This document shows, in pieces, positions 5,998-12,782 of a DNA stretch of 13,945 bases; within the stretch, counting starts at the first letter, position 1; every line of letters begins with the position of its first letter. The notes under the pieces were generated by a model, which was not told the origin of the DNA, did no database searches, and was given only the letters and a program-made list of their open reading frames with translations. Made by a program: the position numbers and the translations under genes. This DNA is from Saprospiraceae bacterium (GTDB taxonomy: Bacteria > Bacteroidota > Bacteroidia > Chitinophagales > Saprospiraceae). The stretch is taken from positions 1 to 13,945 of the forward strand of contig JACMLK010000287.1 of the NCBI GenBank assembly GCA_014379665.1, given 5' to 3'.

Positions 5998-8814
5998 ATG
6001 CCAAAAGATAATACTATTAAATCAGTCCTAATTATAGGAAGTGGGCCTATAATTATTGGACAAGCCTGTGAATTTGACTACTCGGGAACACAGGCTTCCA
6101 GATCCCTGCGTGAGGAAGGTATCATAGTGACATTGATAAATTCCAATCCTGCCACCATTATGACAGACAATGTCACGGCTGATCATATCTATCTTTGGCC
6201 ACTGACCGTTGAAAGCATTATAAAAATTCTTGATGAGCAGCAAATAGATGCGGTTTTACCCACTATGGGAGGACAAACAGCTTTAAATTTAGCCATTGAA
6301 GCTGAAAATATGGGCGTTTGGGATAGATATGGGGTTAGAATGATAGGAGTCGATGTCAAAGCTATAGAACTTACAGAAAACCGTGAAGCTTTCAAACAAC
6401 ATGTAATAAAGTTAGGAATGAAAGTAGCCGATTCATTTACGGCAAACTCGTTTTTAGAAGGAAAAGAAGCCGCGCAGGAAATCGGATTCCCCCTTGTTAT
6501 CAGGCCTTCATATACTTTGGGTGGAACAGGAGGTGGATTCGTGATGAAAGAAGACGAATTTGATGAAGCGCTAAGAAGGGGATTGGAAGCATCACCATCA
6601 CATGAAGTTCTGGTTGAAAAAGCAGTGATCGGATGGAAAGAATATGAACTTGAACTGCTCAGAGACAATAATGACAATGTCATTATCATATGTACGGTTG
6701 AAAACCTTGATCCTATGGGGATTCATACCGGGGATAGTATTACCGTTGCTCCCGCCATGACCCTCTCAGATACAGCTTTTCAACAAATGAGAGATGATGC
6801 CATACTTATGATGCGGTCATTGGGAAATTTTGCCGGTGGATGTAATGTGCAGTTTGCTTTGAATCCGGTAAATGAAGATATTATAACAGTTGAAATCAAT
6901 CCAAGAGTATCCAGATCATCCGCTCTGGCGAGTAAAGCCACGGGATATCCAATTGCAAAAATTGCTGCCAAACTAGCCATAGGTTATCATCTTGATGAAC
7001 TTAAAAATCAAATTACCAAAACAACTTCAGCTTTCTTTGAACCGGCACTTGACTATGTTATCGTAAAAATGCCAAGATGGAATTTCGATAAATTTTATGG
7101 AGCTGATGCAACCCTTGGACTCCAGATGAAGTCTGTTGGTGAAGTGATGGCAATTGGCAGAAATTTTCTGGAAGCGCTTCAAAAAGCATGTCAAAGTCAG
7201 GAAAATAACAGAGCCGGACTTGGTGCAGATATTAAAGAATGGATACAAACTGAAGACATTCTGGCACGTCTGGAAAAAGTGAGTGATGATAGAATATATC
7301 GTGTGAAAGATGCTTTAAGACTTGGGGTGCCTGAAAAAACAGTACATAAACTTACTAAAATTGACCCCTGGTATATTAAACAAATCAAGCGATTAGTCAA
7401 GTATGAGGAAAAGCTTATGAGGTACAATGTGGCAGAAGATATTCCGGCTGATTTCTTTAGAGAATTAAAAACGGTAGGTTATTCTGATGCTCAGATTGCC
7501 TGGGTACTTCGTATCAGAGAAGTCGAAGTGACCATACAAAGAAAAAAACTGGGGATCATCAGGACTTTTAAAATGGTGGACACCTGTGCCGCTGAATTTG
7601 AAGCTAAGACACCATATTTTTATTCTACTTTTGAAAGTGAAAACGAAAGCATTCCTTCCGATAAGAAGAAAATCATTGTACTAGGATCGGGACCAAACAG
7701 GATCGGGCAAGGGATAGAATTTGATTATTGTTGTGTCCACGGCATCCTTGCCATTAAAGAAGCCGGTTATGAAGCAATCATGATCAATTGCAATCCGGAA
7801 ACTGTATCTACAGATTTTGACATTGCTGATAAATTATACTTTGAACCTGTATTTTGGGAACACATCGAGGAAATTATTGATCTTGAGAAACCGGAAGGGG
7901 TCATTGTTCAGCTTGGTGGGCAAACTGCACTGAAACTGGCTGAAAAATTCCACCAGAAAGGTATCAAAATCATAGGTACAGATTTTAATAGTCTTGATTT
8001 GGCAGAGGACAGGGGTAGATTTTCTGATCTTTTGAAAGAACTGGAGATTCCTTATCCCGAATATGGAGTAGCCAGAGATGTTGATGAAGCGATCGAAGTA
8101 GCCAAAAGGGTAAATTATCCTGTATTGGTAAGACCATCCTATGTAATAGGAGGACAACGGATGCGTATTGTAATCAATGACAAGGAATTGGAAACCCATG
8201 TATTGAGTATATTTAAACATCTTCCGGATAACAAGGTGCTTATTGATCAGTTTCTTGAAAGAGCAAAGGAAGCAGAGATAGATGCCATTTATGATGGAGA
8301 TGAACTGCATATCATGGGTATTATGGAACACATCGAACCAGCTGGTATTCACTCCGGTGACAGTTCCGCTGTGCTTCCTACCTATTCACTCAGTCCTGCT
8401 GCTGTAGGACTTATGGTTGAATATGCGAATAAACTGGCTGTAGCACTTAATATCAGAGGTCTTATCAATATACAATTTGCCATTAAAAATGATGATGTCT
8501 TTGTAATTGAAGCAAATCCAAGAGCTTCCCGAACAACACCTTTTATCGCAAAAGCCTATCAGGTACCGTACCTTAAAATTGCAACACAGGTCATGCTGGG
8601 CACACATAAACTTAAAGATTTTGATATTATTAAAAATCTAACAGGATATGCTATCAAGGTTCCTGTGTTTTCGTTTGATAAATTTCCAAATGTAGATAAA
8701 AATCTGGGTCCTGAAATGAAGTCCACCGGAGAGATGATCTATTATATCAAAGATTTGTACGATCCGTATTTCAGAGATCTTGACAGAAGACGATCCATGT
8801 TTTTGAGCAGATAA
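5998..8814 (+). CDS. carB: Carbamoyl-phosphate synthase large subunit, lacking the C-terminal regulatory domain
   Basis: CarB joins bicarbonate, ammonia (delivered by the glutaminase CarA) and two ATP to make carbamoyl phosphate for pyrimidines and arginine. The 938-residue protein has the two homologous synthetase halves. The first opens with LIIGSGPIIIGQACEFDYSG (11-30) and has its ATP-grasp at about 128-395, with RPSYTLGGTGGG and EINPRVSRSSALASKATG. An oligomerisation domain follows at about 400-550. The second half opens with VLGSGPNRIGQGIEFDYC near 560 and carries RPSYVIGGQRM and EANPRASRTTPF. The protein stops about 30 residues after the GPEMKSTGE motif. The roughly 135-residue MGS-like domain, which in the 1073-residue E. 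coli enzyme binds UMP, IMP and ornithine, is absent. I recall similar short forms in other Bacteroidota, so this is probably lineage-typical and not a broken gene. No carA lies in the window. The ATG has a good promoter just upstream. Confidence 0.96.
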   Translation: MPKDNTIKSVLIIGSGPIIIGQACEFDYSGTQASRSLREEGIIVTLINSNPATIMTDNVTADHIYLWPLTVESIIKILDEQQIDAVLPTMGGQTALNLAIEAENMGVWDRYGVRMIGVDVKAIELTENREAFKQHVIKLGMKVADSFTANSFLEGKEAAQEIGFPLVIRPSYTLGGTGGGFVMKEDEFDEALRRGLEASPSHEVLVEKAVIGWKEYELELLRDNNDNVIIICTVENLDPMGIHTGDSITVAPAMTLSDTAFQQMRDDAILMMRSLGNFAGGCNVQFALNPVNEDIITVEINPRVSRSSALASKATGYPIAKIAAKLAIGYHLDELKNQITKTTSAFFEPALDYVIVKMPRWNFDKFYGADATLGLQMKSVGEVMAIGRNFLEALQKACQSQENNRAGLGADIKEWIQTEDILARLEKVSDDRIYRVKDALRLGVPEKTVHKLTKIDPWYIKQIKRLVKYEEKLMRYNVAEDIPADFFRELKTVGYSDAQIAWVLRIREVEVTIQRKKLGIIRTFKMVDTCAAEFEAKTPYFYSTFESENESIPSDKKKIIVLGSGPNRIGQGIEFDYCCVHGILAIKEAGYEAIMINCNPETVSTDFDIADKLYFEPVFWEHIEEIIDLEKPEGVIVQLGGQTALKLAEKFHQKGIKIIGTDFNSLDLAEDRGRFSDLLKELEIPYPEYGVARDVDEAIEVAKRVNYPVLVRPSYVIGGQRMRIVINDKELETHVLSIFKHLPDNKVLIDQFLERAKEAEIDAIYDGDELHIMGIMEHIEPAGIHSGDSSAVLPTYSLSPAAVGLMVEYANKLAVALNIRGLINIQFAIKNDDVFVIEANPRASRTTPFIAKAYQVPYLKIATQVMLGTHKLKDFDIIKNLTGYAIKVPVFSFDKFPNVDKNLGPEMKSTGEMIYYIKDLYDPYFRDLDRRRSMFLSR

Positions 8815-8905
8815 ATTAAATTAGTGTCTTCTGAAAGTCACAAAAATAAATGAAAATCAAATGATTATGTTTCTATATTAGAAAATAAGTGTAAATGAAT
8901 TTTGA

Positions 8906-9037
8906 TTAATTACTCCAGAAACAGCCTTCCGAATTATATTTATTTTTGTAAGTCAGCTGCACACAATTTACTTCACCTTCTTCACCTTGAAGTATTAGTA
9001 TACATCGGCGGTTCGAAGGATAGTATCTTATGCACAT
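8906..9037 (-). CDS. Candidate small protein of 43 residues downstream of apaG
   Basis: I do not recognise this frame, and it may not be a gene. It starts at ATG 9035-9037, 23 bp after the apaG stop on the same strand, and ends with TAA at 8906-8908. The predicted product begins MCIRYYPSNRRC, has an acidic GEEGE segment near 18-22, and ends in GCFWSN. It has four Cys (2, 12, 25, 39) and many Tyr and Asn. Codon choice is mixed but protein-like (many GAA, AAT, AAA), and the frame coincides with the less AT-rich part of the carB-apaG gap. A tandem CTTCACCTT repeat (8971-8988, plus strand) encodes the GEEGE part. It may be a real small gene at the end of the yicC-gmk-apaG operon, the tail of a decayed gene, or chance. 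An overlapping plus-strand frame of similar length is less protein-like. Confidence 0.35.
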   Translation of the reverse strand: MCIRYYPSNRRCILILQGEEGEVNCVQLTYKNKYNSEGCFWSN

Positions 9038-9060
9038 CTGATTTTTTCAGCGGACCCTAG

Positions 9061-9465
9061 TTAATTCAGTTTAAAATCTGATACCAATAAAAATTCAGGC
9101 ACCGTGACTTCAAAGGTAGTTTTGTCTTCAATACGTTCAAAGGTATAGTTTCCATACATCTTTCCTATAGGGCTGTTTAACGGGCACCATGACATATATT
9201 GAAACACGCTTCCCGGGTCCAGAACCGGTTGCTTGCCAATGACTCCATCCCCTTTGACTTCTCTTCTTATTTGAATAGAATCAACTATATACCAATGTCG
9301 GGACAGTAACCTTACTTTATTCATACCCGTATTTTCAATAGTAACCTGGTATGAGTAAATAAATTTACCAATTGCCGGATTGGATTCTTCGGCTTCATAT
9401 TTTGGTTGAACACTAATACTAATCATCTCAGTGATCGCAGTGTATATTTTATTTTTTTCTGTCAT
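9061..9465 (-). CDS. apaG: ApaG family protein
   Basis: The 134-residue product is a single fibronectin-type-III-like beta-sandwich of the ApaG (DUF525) family, close to the 125 residues of the E. coli protein. The family core is clear: a start of the form ITEMISISVQPKY, the central IENTG, RLLSRHWYI, then GVIGKQPVLDPGSVFQYMSWCPLNSPIGKMYGNY. E. coli and Salmonella ApaG has been linked to cobalt/magnesium efflux, but its biochemical role is not settled, and some homologues are domains of F-box proteins. The start codon overlaps the gmk stop in an ATGA arrangement (9462-9465), pointing to translational coupling with guanylate kinase. The TAA stop is at 9061-9063. Confidence 0.92.
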   Translation of the reverse strand: MTEKNKIYTAITEMISISVQPKYEAEESNPAIGKFIYSYQVTIENTGMNKVRLLSRHWYIVDSIQIRREVKGDGVIGKQPVLDPGSVFQYMSWCPLNSPIGKMYGNYTFERIEDKTTFEVTVPEFLLVSDFKLN

Positions 9466-10055
9466 GATGTAGGAACTCCAAAGATAAAAGTTTCAACAAT
9501 GTTTTCTGCTTCCACAAATGAAACTTCGAGCACGTCATTAACAAGTATAATATCAAAACTGTTCTCGAAAGTCATTTCTCTTTTTACTTTTTCTATTCTC
9601 TTTCGAAGACTCTGTGACGTTTCAGTATTTCGAAGGGTGAGTCTTTCTATTAATGTGTCTATAGAAGGTGGCCTTACAAATACAGACATACATTTTTCAT
9701 CAAAAAAACGTTTGATATTCTTGGCTCCTCTCACATCAATATCAAAAACCAAATGTTTTTCTTTTTTCCATATAATGTCAACTTCTGACTTCAAAGTACC
9801 ATAAAACTGGTTCTCATATACTTCTTCCCACTCAATAAACAGCCCTTTATCTATACTTTCTTTAAATTCATCAATACTCATGAAGTAATAATCCTTACCA
9901 TTGATTTCGTGAGGTCTTTTATCGCGAGTAGTAGCCGAGACAGAAAAATCAAGAAATTTATATTTTGATAAAAGATGCCTTACCAGTGTTGTTTTACCAG
10001 CTCCTGATGGCGCCGTAAAAATGAACATCTTTCCTTGAAATTCCACTCCTTTCAT
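9462..10055 (-). CDS. gmk: Guanylate kinase
   Basis: The enzyme transfers a phosphate from ATP to GMP to give GDP, an essential step in GTP, dGTP and (p)ppGpp supply. The 197-residue protein has the P-loop APSGAGKTT at 15-23. GMP-binding features follow: the SATTRDKRPHEINGKDYYF region, then EWEEVYENQFYGT. The lid/C-terminal motif is FVRPPSIDTLIERLTLRNTET. Length fits the family (about 190-210). Met1 is chosen over Met10 because relatives have residues equal to GK just before Met10, although an AAGGA stretch also precedes Met10. It lies 9 bp after yicC and overlaps apaG by 4 bp, so the three form one transcription unit. The yicC-gmk pairing is common in bacteria. Confidence 0.95.
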   Translation of the reverse strand: MKGVEFQGKMFIFTAPSGAGKTTLVRHLLSKYKFLDFSVSATTRDKRPHEINGKDYYFMSIDEFKESIDKGLFIEWEEVYENQFYGTLKSEVDIIWKKEKHLVFDIDVRGAKNIKRFFDEKCMSVFVRPPSIDTLIERLTLRNTETSQSLRKRIEKVKREMTFENSFDIILVNDVLEVSFVEAENIVETFIFGVPTS

Positions 10056-10064
10056 CTGGTGCTG

Positions 10065-10940
10065 TTACAAAATATTAGCCAACTGCTCTTTTAGTTTTTC
10101 AAGTTCATCTTTCATCATTACTACATATTGCTGTATATCTGAATCCTGTGCTTTCGCACCAATTGTATTGATTTCTCTACCTATTTCCTGAGCGATAAAA
10201 GACAATTTTCTACCTTTCTGGTCATCTTTGTGATCCAGTTCTTCCATAAAGTAAGTGCAATGTTGTGATAACCTTACTTTTTCTTCATTGATATCCAATT
10301 TTTCGATATAATACAAAATTTCCTGTTCATATCTGTTTTGATCCACTTGTTGTTTCTGAGAAAAAACTTCCATATTTTTTTTAAGTCTTTCTTTGATCCT
10401 GTCTAGTCTTACTGATTCATATGGCTCTATTGATTTAAGGTGTTGTTCTATATACCTGATGCGTTCTATAAGATCGTGTCTTAAAACAAGTCCCTCATCA
10501 TACCTGAATTTAATTATGGAAGCTAATGCTTCATCCACAGTCTTCTCCACCAATTTCCACTCATCTTCATCTGCAAGTTCTTCATTCTGACCTATAACGT
10601 TGGGAATTCTTAGAACAGATTGAAGGATGTCCCCTTCGGTAATATTTAATTCCTGTCTGAGGGAGTTTAGTTCTTTATAGTACTTTCGAAAAGCATCTGC
10701 ATTTATAAAGGCATTTTCTTCTTCTGAAAAACCATCTAATGTAATAGTCAGATCAAGCTTACCCCTTTGAAGTGAATCAATGACTCTTTTTCTCAGATCC
10801 ATTTCACGATCCCTGTAACTGTTAGGCAGTTTGCAACGTATTTCTGTACTTCGTGCATTCAGAGATTTAATCTCTACTCTGATTACTTTACCATTAATTT
10901 CGGTTTTACTGTGACCAAACCCTGTCATTGATAAAATCAT
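10065..10940 (-). CDS. yicC: YicC family endoribonuclease
   Basis: The 291-residue protein is full length for the YicC/YloC family (E. coli 287). It starts MILSMTGFGHSKTE, followed by VEIKSLNARSTEIRCKLPNSY, which is the conserved N-terminal domain. The C-terminal domain (DUF1732) ends with the family hallmark GRKLSFIAQEIGREINTIGAKA, then VVMMKDELEKLKEQLANIL. The middle (about 150-230) is charged and predicted helical. E. coli YicC has been reported as an endoribonuclease acting on the small RNA RyhB. The target in this organism is unknown. It is the first gene of the yicC-gmk-apaG unit and has a TATATTTG promoter element just upstream. It is divergent from the HU-like gene. Confidence 0.93.
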   Translation of the reverse strand: MILSMTGFGHSKTEINGKVIRVEIKSLNARSTEIRCKLPNSYRDREMDLRKRVIDSLQRGKLDLTITLDGFSEEENAFINADAFRKYYKELNSLRQELNITEGDILQSVLRIPNVIGQNEELADEDEWKLVEKTVDEALASIIKFRYDEGLVLRHDLIERIRYIEQHLKSIEPYESVRLDRIKERLKKNMEVFSQKQQVDQNRYEQEILYYIEKLDINEEKVRLSQHCTYFMEELDHKDDQKGRKLSFIAQEIGREINTIGAKAQDSDIQQYVVMMKDELEKLKEQLANIL

Positions 10941-10959
10941 AATATTATTTTATATCCGG

Positions 10960-10967
10960 CAAATATA
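10960..10967 (-). promoter_or_regulatory. -7 promoter element of the yicC-gmk-apaG operon
   Basis: Read on the minus strand this is TATATTTG, a full match to the Bacteroidota TAnnTTTG element, about 20 bases before the yicC ATG (10938-10940). No TTG is present 17-23 bases further upstream, so the -33 element is missing or degenerate. The rest of the 228-bp divergent gap to the HU-like gene is very AT-rich. It holds only a weaker GAAATTTG (11106-11113, plus strand) that could serve that gene. Confidence 0.5.
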
Positions 10968-11168
10968 GCAGCAAAAAGCAGATAATTTATTTTATAATAG
11001 TTCGATTTTTAGTAATATATTGTAAATGAATGACTTAAATGCATGTTTTTTTTAATAATTTAGTGAAAAAAGAACAAAATAATTTTCTTAATAACAATAT
11101 TTTACGAAATTTGCGCCACTTTTTAATGAAAGGTGTCATTTAATCATAGAAAATTAAAAATCAACCAA

Positions 11169-11483
11169 ATGCGTAAAGCTGATTTAGTAAACATAATCAC
11201 AGAAAAAACTGGAGTTCCTAAAGTAGATGTGCTGGTAACTCTCGAAATGTTTTTTAAAGAAGTCAAAAGTTCACTGTCCGGAGGAGAAAATGTGTATGTT
11301 CGGGGCTTTGGCTCATTTGTCATCAAGAAAAGGGCAAAGAAGATAGGAAGGCACATTAAGAAAAATAAATCAATTGAGATTCCGGAGCATTTTATTCCTT
11401 CTTTCAAACCGGCAAAAGTTTTTGTAGATCAGGTAAAAGCAAATGTGGACTCACTGCCCGATGAAGATGGTGATGACGATTAA
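11169..11483 (+). CDS. HU/IHF family DNA-binding protein, divergent Bacteroidota type
   Basis: The small nucleoid-associated protein has 104 residues from the preferred start. It follows the HU fold: MRKADLVNIITEKTGVPKVD forms the two dimerisation helices, RGFGSF lies at 45-50, and the closing FKPAK is at 79-83. The DNA-clamping arm reads RHIKKNKSIEIPEH, where classical HU has RNPxTG, so the intercalating proline is not at its normal place. The C-terminus has an extra acidic tail (PDEDGDDD, 97-104). A longer reading from a GTG at 11133 is possible. The ATG at 11169 is preferred because family members begin at this Met-x-Lys-Ala-Asp. It is the first gene of a unit with the TPR gene (19 bp gap) and the small basic protein. 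No symbol is given because HU and IHF-like paralogues cannot be told apart here. Confidence 0.9.
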   Translation: MRKADLVNIITEKTGVPKVDVLVTLEMFFKEVKSSLSGGENVYVRGFGSFVIKKRAKKIGRHIKKNKSIEIPEHFIPSFKPAKVFVDQVKANVDSLPDEDGDDD

Positions 11484-11502
11484 TATTTTTATTTAATTTT
11501 TT

Positions 11503-12285
11503 ATGAGTCGAAATCAAATTATTGTATTGATTGGCACAGTTGTGTTTTTCTTGATACTTTATTTTGGGTTTGAAATTATTCCACCAAAAAATAAAGATCT
11601 CGAAATGTCGAGAACTTTGAATATTGAATCTACAGGTATCAGTAATCTAATCAGAGATGCAATGATGAAATTGGATGCGGATCAAAAAAATATCATTGAT
11701 GCAGTCAATTTAGACATGGAAAAAGTTGTAAATGATACATTGAAACGCATAGAAATGATCAAATCATTATCAGGAATGTGGTATGATTATGGATTTCCAT
11801 CTATAGCGGGTACCTATGCAGAGGATATTGCTAATTTATCCGGAACAGAGGATTCCTGGTCTATGGCAGGCACTACTTTTACGCTATGTGTCAGAAGTAC
11901 AGAGGAAAAGAAAATAAAGGATTATTGTTCGAAAAGAGCTATAAGAGCTTTTGAAAATGCCATATCGATTGCACCGGAAAATATTGATCATCGTATAAAT
12001 CTGGCAGGTTGTTTTGTAGATAATCCTTCTGAAAATAATCCGATGCAGGGAATATTGATGCTTAGAGATCTGAATGCTAAATATCCGGACAATATTCCGG
12101 TGTTGCAACAGTTGGCAAGGCTTTCCTTGCGGACCAATCAGACGGATAAAGCCATTGAAAGACTGGAAGCAGCTATTAAAATTGACCCTGCAAACCAAAT
12201 AACAATTTGCCTTTTGGCTACCGCTTATAAAAATATTGGTAACAATTCAAAGGCTAGCGAATACGAAAAAAAATGTGTTAATTAA
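11503..12285 (+). CDS. Membrane-anchored tetratricopeptide repeat protein
   Basis: The 260-residue protein has one N-terminal membrane helix (about 5-26). There is no signal-peptidase site, so it should be an inner-membrane anchor with the bulk in the periplasm. Residues 35-90 are predicted helical and charged. Residues 145-258 carry tetratricopeptide repeats: CSKRAIRAFENAISIAPEN, an intermediate degenerate unit, VLQQLARLSLRTNQTDKAIERLEAAIKIDP, then ITICLLATAYKNIGN. Such repeats bind other proteins, and no catalytic motif is visible. It sits 19 bp after the HU-like gene and 23 bp before the small basic protein gene, so it is very likely co-transcribed with both. I recall TPR genes between HU and RNase G in related genomes, but their role is not established. 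Confidence 0.82.
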   Translation: MSRNQIIVLIGTVVFFLILYFGFEIIPPKNKDLEMSRTLNIESTGISNLIRDAMMKLDADQKNIIDAVNLDMEKVVNDTLKRIEMIKSLSGMWYDYGFPSIAGTYAEDIANLSGTEDSWSMAGTTFTLCVRSTEEKKIKDYCSKRAIRAFENAISIAPENIDHRINLAGCFVDNPSENNPMQGILMLRDLNAKYPDNIPVLQQLARLSLRTNQTDKAIERLEAAIKIDPANQITICLLATAYKNIGNNSKASEYEKKCVN

Positions 12286-12308
12286 TTTACTTTTTAAAAT
12301 ATTAAAAT

Positions 12309-12404
12309 ATGCCTTGCGGTAAAAAAAGAAAACGTCATAAAATATCGACGCACAAGCGTAAAAAAAGATTAAGAAAAAACAGACATAAGAAAAAGAACAG
12401 ATAA
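12309..12404 (+). CDS. 31-residue basic protein, COX24/AURKAIP1 (mS38/bS22-like) family
   Basis: This short gene encodes MPCGKKRKRHKISTHKRKKR and eleven further residues, mostly Lys, Arg, His and Asn, ending in TAA at 12402-12404. More than half of the residues are Lys or Arg. The KKRKRHKxxxHKRKKRLRKNRHK pattern matches, from memory, the tiny Bacteroidota proteins annotated as AURKAIP1/COX24 domain-containing. These are related to mitochondrial ribosomal protein mS38 and to mycobacterial bS22, which bind 16S rRNA in the small subunit. A ribosomal role is therefore the best inference. The gene starts 23 bp after the TPR gene and is followed by a terminator-like hairpin, so it closes the HU-TPR unit. 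It is easily missed because of its length. Confidence 0.8.
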   Translation: MPCGKKRKRHKISTHKRKKRLRKNRHKKKNR

Positions 12405-12420
12405 GAAATGATAGTCTGCA

Positions 12421-12447
12421 GCCGGGTTATTTTTGTGGTAATCCGGC
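12421..12447 (+). terminator. Terminator-like hairpin after the HU-TPR-small protein unit
   Basis: The arms GCCGGGTTA (12421-12429) and TAATCCGGC (12439-12447) pair over nine positions, one of them G-T, around a 9-base loop. The tail ACTTTCTTT is T-rich but interrupted. It starts 17 bases after the stop codon of the small basic protein gene. The position fits an intrinsic terminator, though the loop is large and the T-run imperfect. Confidence 0.5.
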
Positions 12448-12613
12448 ACTTTCTTTGTATCAGGCAGTTTGTGTGACATAATCATATTTTCAGGCTCAAA
12501 AATAAGACAACAAACTAAAGAAAACTAAAAGAATGGTATCGTTACTTTTAGATTATTTATCTTCATCTTTATAACCTTTCACACAACCCTTCACTGCTTA
12601 GTACAACAAAATG

Positions 12614-12642
12614 TTGATATTTGGAAAGATTTTATATGTTTG
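12614..12642 (+). promoter_or_regulatory. Promoter of the RNase E/G gene
   Basis: TTG (12614-12616), an 18-base spacer and TATGTTTG (12635-12642) match the Bacteroidota primary promoter consensus at every fixed position. Transcription would start near 12649, about 130 bases before the GTG start codon, giving an unusually long leader compared with carB. This suggests the ribonuclease gene is transcribed separately from the HU unit. Confidence 0.55.
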
Positions 12643-12782
12643 AGAAACAAATAAATACTTGTTATTAATTTGAATTTCATTTTATTTTTAAAACCTTAAT
12701 CACATATTACATATATGTTGCGGAAAGTATAAGACGATTGTCTTTTTTATTACATTTAATAAAAACAAGATAAGACAACATT

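Larger units (their letters stand above)
12405..12782 (+). other. Gene-free stretch: operon end and leader of the RNase E/G gene
   Basis: This 378-bp stretch has no convincing gene. It opens with the terminator-like hairpin at 12421-12447. An inverted repeat CTAAAAG/CTTTTAG with a 13-base loop lies near 12526-12552. A good promoter match follows at 12614-12642. The last 130 bases form the presumed leader of the ribonuclease gene. There, AAGAC-GATT-GTCTT followed by six T (12731-12748) resembles a weak attenuator. The motif ATAAGAC occurs at 12502, 12729 and 12770, and two of these copies extend to ATAAGACAACA. Confidence 0.7.

Noticed and set aside
6189..6689. Minus-strand open frame of 166 codons inside carB
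   Set aside because: It is Ser-rich with low complexity and lies antisense to an unmistakable carB sequence. It is a reading-frame shadow.
7834..8352. Minus-strand open frame of 172 codons inside carB
   Set aside because: It is antisense to the second synthetase half and shows no family features.
8824..8841. Hairpin GTGTCTT-CTGA-AAGTCAC just after carB as a terminator
   Set aside because: It has a T-T mismatch in the stem and is followed by A-rich, not T-rich, sequence on the plus strand.
9008..9020. GGCGGTTCGAAGG resembling a tRNA T-arm
   Set aside because: No acceptor, D-arm or anticodon arm can be placed around it, and the resemblance is limited to GGTTCGAA.
9038..9050. CTGA-TTTTT-TCAG as a terminator for apaG
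   Set aside because: A 4-bp stem with the T-run in the loop is too weak to support a terminator.
9406..9804. Plus-strand open frame of 132 codons over apaG and gmk
   Set aside because: It has Ser/Thr/Phe-rich shadow composition over two clearly recognisable genes on the other strand.
11126..11143. Five-codon frame (M-K-G-V-I) in the leader of the HU-like gene
   Set aside because: It is too short to judge and has no regulatory codon pattern, so it is probably chance.
11133..11168. GTG start giving the HU-like protein 12 more residues
   Set aside because: Family members begin at the Met-x-Lys-Ala-Asp encoded from 11169, and the extra residues look like leader sequence.
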